A stretch of 15,180 nucleotides of DNA from an uncultured Collinsella sp. (GTDB lineage Bacteria > Actinomycetota > Coriobacteriia > Coriobacteriales > Coriobacteriaceae). The first letter of the stretch is position 1. Each line of letters begins with the position of its first letter. The stretch covers positions 1 through 15,180 of the forward strand of contig URYU01000030.1 of assembly GCA_900552155.1 (NCBI GenBank). The letters run 5' to 3'. The position numbers were made by a program, and so were the translations under genes. Shown piece after piece: positions 13,546-15,180 of this stretch. The notes under the pieces were generated by a model. It saw nothing but the letters and a program-made list of their open reading frames with translations, ran no database searches and was not told the DNA's origin.

Positions 13546-13842
13546 TGTCAATAGGCAATGAAGGGCCAAGGGCGATTTCGTTCGCCCTTGGCCCAATCTA
13601 TCTCCTCCGCAATCCCCGTTGACAGCGCGTGTCGGATCGACGCCCGTCTGGCAGTTTAATATTCGCCCATCGCGCAGAATGCGCCGGTGCATCTCGTTGC
13701 TGCGGCCGGCCCCTCCGTCTCGTCTGTCTTTTGGCGTGCGTGGCGGCTTCGCCGCCGCACGAAAAAAATCCGAGGATGGAGGCCGACGCCCGTCGAGCCC
13801 GGGAATTCCGGGAAAGACCCGGATATGTGCGCGGCGCTCCCG
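13546..13842 (-). ncRNA. Candidate bridge RNA region in the transposase 3' flank
   Basis: About 297 non-coding bases between the transposase stop and the inverted repeat. On the minus strand they contain a GC-rich hairpin (GGCGGC-GAA-GCCGCC with outer GTGC/GCAC, 13736-13760), a T-run at 13762-13768, self-complementary CCGGGAATTCCGG-like sequence near 13800, and a very stable 13-bp hairpin GGGCCAAGGGCGA/TCGCCCTTGGCCC (13563-13594). IS110-superfamily elements encode a structured RNA in a non-coding end that pairs with target and donor DNA; in IS1111 it lies on this side. The exact boundaries are not determined. Confidence 0.45.
13563..13594. terminator. 13-bp perfect hairpin at the IS end
   Basis: GGGCCAAGGGCGA (13563-13575), loop TTTCGT, TCGCCCTTGGCCC (13582-13594). 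No T-run on either side, so it may be structural (part of the IS RNA) or a terminator shielding the element rather than a canonical intrinsic terminator. Confidence 0.55.
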
Positions 13843-14955
13843 CTAGGCGCCTTCCGCCATTCGGCCCACGGCCCAGCACCAGCAGGCCAGCTCGCGCGCC
13901 ACCGCGACGTTGGCCACGCTGCTCTGCTTGCCCGCATCGTCCATGGAGCGGCGCCTGTCGACGAGCCGCCTCACGCCCGCGTTGGCGTGTCGCCTGGTCG
14001 CTGCGTCGACTACCTGCCCCTTGGCCAGGTCTTTCGGCGACCTCGACGCTCCCTTGTAGTGCCAGGCGGCCTCGACGAGCAGCTTTCTCAGGTGCTTGTT
14101 GCCGGCCTTGGTTATCCCGCCGCGGAATCGGGACTCGCCGCTGGAGTGCTCGGAGGGCACCAGGCCCACCCACGCCGCGAAGCCCGACGCCGTGGCGAAC
14201 CTCGCGAAGCCGTCGGCCTCGCACGCGATCGAAGCCGCGGTGACCGCGTCTATACCCTTGAGGCATTTGAGCGCGTCGCAGGTCGGCTTCCATCTAGGCT
14301 GCTGGGCCAGCGACTTGACCTTCGCCTCGAGCGCGGCCTTGGCGGCGTCGGCCTCGCGCACGCGCTCGCAGTAGTGGTCCAGCGTCGCCATGGCGGCGGC
14401 GTCCCCGAGGTCGATGCGGCCCACCCACGCCCAGAAATCCCCGGTCCAGCGGTTGCGCCTCTGGCCGGCGGCGTTCCTCTCGTCGTAGACGAGCCCGTGC
14501 CTGAGCAGGAACTTCGAAAGCCTCTGCTTGGCGCGCACGGCGTCGTCGCGCGCGTCGGCCAGCGCCCGCGCCAAATCCCGCGCGCCCTCGCACTCGGCAT
14601 CGGGCACGTGCACCTCGGTGACCACGCCCAGCGCCAGCTGCACCGCGAGGAACTGCGCGTCGCGCCTGTCGGTCTTGCGGCCGCGGTCCGCGGCGGGCTT
14701 GTGCATCTTGGAAACGGCTCCGATCACGCAGGCGGCGCCCATCGCGTTCAGCTCGCGGCAAAGGTGGAAGCCCGTCACTCCCGACTCGTAGACGCATCTG
14801 GCGGGCTGGGGCAGCGAGGACACCCATGAGGCGATCTCGCCGGGCTCGTAGCCGAACGATTTCCTGATCGTCTCGCCCGTTTCCGGGACGAACGCGCAGG
14901 CCTTCACCGGCCTGGCATGCACGTCTAGCCCTACGAAAGTGGTAGCATTGCTCAT
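13843..14955 (-). CDS. IS110-family transposase (DEDD recombinase)
   Basis: 370 residues. The N-terminal RuvC-like DEDD domain starts TTFVGLDVHARPVKACAF with the first Asp at residue 11, followed by VYESGVTGFHL (Glu) and KTDRRDAQFLA (Asp pair). The C-terminal Transposase_20 domain includes LKGIDAVTAASIACEADGFA and GLVPSEHSSGESRFRGGITK, whose serine is the likely nucleophile, then AGNKHLRKLLVEAAWHYKG. No frameshift or stop is seen, so it may be active. The ATG at 14955 follows a GGAAGGGG; an in-frame start at 15003 adds 16 residues unlike the family. In this superfamily the enzyme inserts DNA under guidance of an element-encoded RNA. Confidence 0.92.
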   Translation of the reverse strand: MSNATTFVGLDVHARPVKACAFVPETGETIRKSFGYEPGEIASWVSSLPQPARCVYESGVTGFHLCRELNAMGAACVIGAVSKMHKPAADRGRKTDRRDAQFLAVQLALGVVTEVHVPDAECEGARDLARALADARDDAVRAKQRLSKFLLRHGLVYDERNAAGQRRNRWTGDFWAWVGRIDLGDAAAMATLDHYCERVREADAAKAALEAKVKSLAQQPRWKPTCDALKCLKGIDAVTAASIACEADGFARFATASGFAAWVGLVPSEHSSGESRFRGGITKAGNKHLRKLLVEAAWHYKGASRSPKDLAKGQVVDAATRRHANAGVRRLVDRRRSMDDAGKQSSVANVAVARELACWCWAVGRMAEGA

Positions 14956-15059
14956 CGGAAGCCCCTTCCATGAATGCGGCGTGGCCGCTGGCGGTTTGGA
15001 CACCTCTATTGTCGGCCTAATCCGCGGATATGCATGCAGGAGGGGCTTCCAACTTTTTT

Positions 15060-15074
15060 ATGTCCTGCTCATAT
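15060..15074 (-). repeat. Right inverted repeat of the IS110-type element
   Basis: Plus-strand ATGTCCTGCTCATAT, the exact reverse complement of 13531-13545. It lies about 104 bases upstream of the transposase start. Confidence 0.85.
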
Positions 15075-15180
15075 CGTCTTGTATAGTATTATTAAAAGGG
15101 GGAAATGTTTATGTTACATAGCATGCGTATTCGATAAGCATTGAAATCAAAAAAGATTTTTCCCATTTTCAATATGGGCT
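15075..15180. other. AT-rich sequence beyond the IS
   Basis: The composition shifts sharply to AT-rich. There is an AAAGGGGG followed by ATG at 15105 and 15111, but the frame closes after ten codons. No gene can be named before the window ends. Confidence 0.5.

Larger units (their letters stand above)
13531..15074 (-). mobile_element. IS110-superfamily insertion element
   Basis: About 1.54 kb, bounded as far as I can see by the 15-bp perfect inverted repeats at 13531-13545 and 15060-15074. It carries one intact DEDD transposase on the minus strand. Length, single gene and subterminal repeats fit the IS1111 subgroup. The long non-coding side is downstream of the transposase (13546-13842), again as in IS1111, where the guide (bridge-type) RNA is encoded in that end. 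True ends may lie several bases outside the repeats; no target duplication is expected for this family. Confidence 0.75.

Noticed and set aside
13687..14829. Plus-strand frame of 380 codons opposite the transposase
   Set aside because: Antisense of an IS110 transposase with all motifs; no homology signature.
15105..15137. Ten-codon frame after AAAGGGGG
   Set aside because: Too short to judge, with no independent support at the window edge.
1..15180. tRNA or rRNA genes
   Set aside because: I saw no cloverleaf with CCA-type end or rRNA-like sequence on either strand.

Overview
The window looks like chromosomal DNA of a GC-rich Gram-positive gut actinobacterium, most likely a Coriobacteriia member close to Collinsella. 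This is inferred from codon use, a sortase-type LPATG surface protein, the style of the 3' end of a gyrase/topoisomerase IV A-subunit gene, and a dense set of small redox operons. No marker in the window fixes the species.

Layout. (1) 1-500: 3' end of a gyrA/parC-type gene with a long hairpin terminator. (2) 513-2754: an iron-sulfur flavoprotein (minus), a divergent LPATG-anchored surface protein (plus), and a 5'-truncated sirtuin remnant. (3) 2829-5231: a tightly coupled minus-strand operon (carboxymuconolactone decarboxylase-cupin fusion, then alpha/beta hydrolase) divergent from a MerR-family regulator, with a well-formed MerR-type operator and 19-bp-spacer promoter between them. (4) 5232-7390: a AAA/DUF4143 ATPase lying between two imperfect copies of a ~150-bp sequence that each contain the same intrinsic terminator. 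The second copy ends a yjdF/DUF2992 remnant that still has a structured, riboswitch-like leader. (5) 7391-11639: a LysR regulator divergent from aldo/keto reductase 1, a flavodoxin remnant, aldo/keto reductase 2, and a YqhD-type alcohol dehydrogenase interrupted by one in-frame TAG. (6) 11640-13530: a terminator, a structured non-coding stretch, then an Abi_2/HEPN abortive-infection gene followed by two tandem small-RNA-like units. (7) 13531-15074: an IS110-superfamily element with 15-bp inverted repeats and a long structured non-coding 3' flank. (8) 15075-15180: AT-rich DNA.

The most interesting locus is 12262-13466. The Abi_2 protein carries an R-x4-H HEPN RNase motif. Just after it lie two diverged copies of one structured element: hairpin AAACC/GGTTT, an 8-9 bp stem closing on TCTGCCCT, then a T-run. 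Each copy has its own strong promoter (TTGACA-16-TAGAAT and ATGACA-16-AATAAT), and the first promoter is written in the last codons of the toxin-like gene. This layout suggests an RNase plus small-RNA system, comparable to type III toxin-antitoxin or abiF-RNA loci.

The two redox clusters (hydrolase/CMD-cupin/MerR and LysR/AKR/flavodoxin/AKR/ADH) probably handle reactive aldehydes, ketones or quinone-like compounds. Several genes are decayed (sirtuin, yjdF, flavodoxin, adh). Together with three scattered copies of a gene-end-like motif (TATTCCCA, reading EWE-stop on the minus strand in two of them), this suggests repeated insertion and loss in this region.
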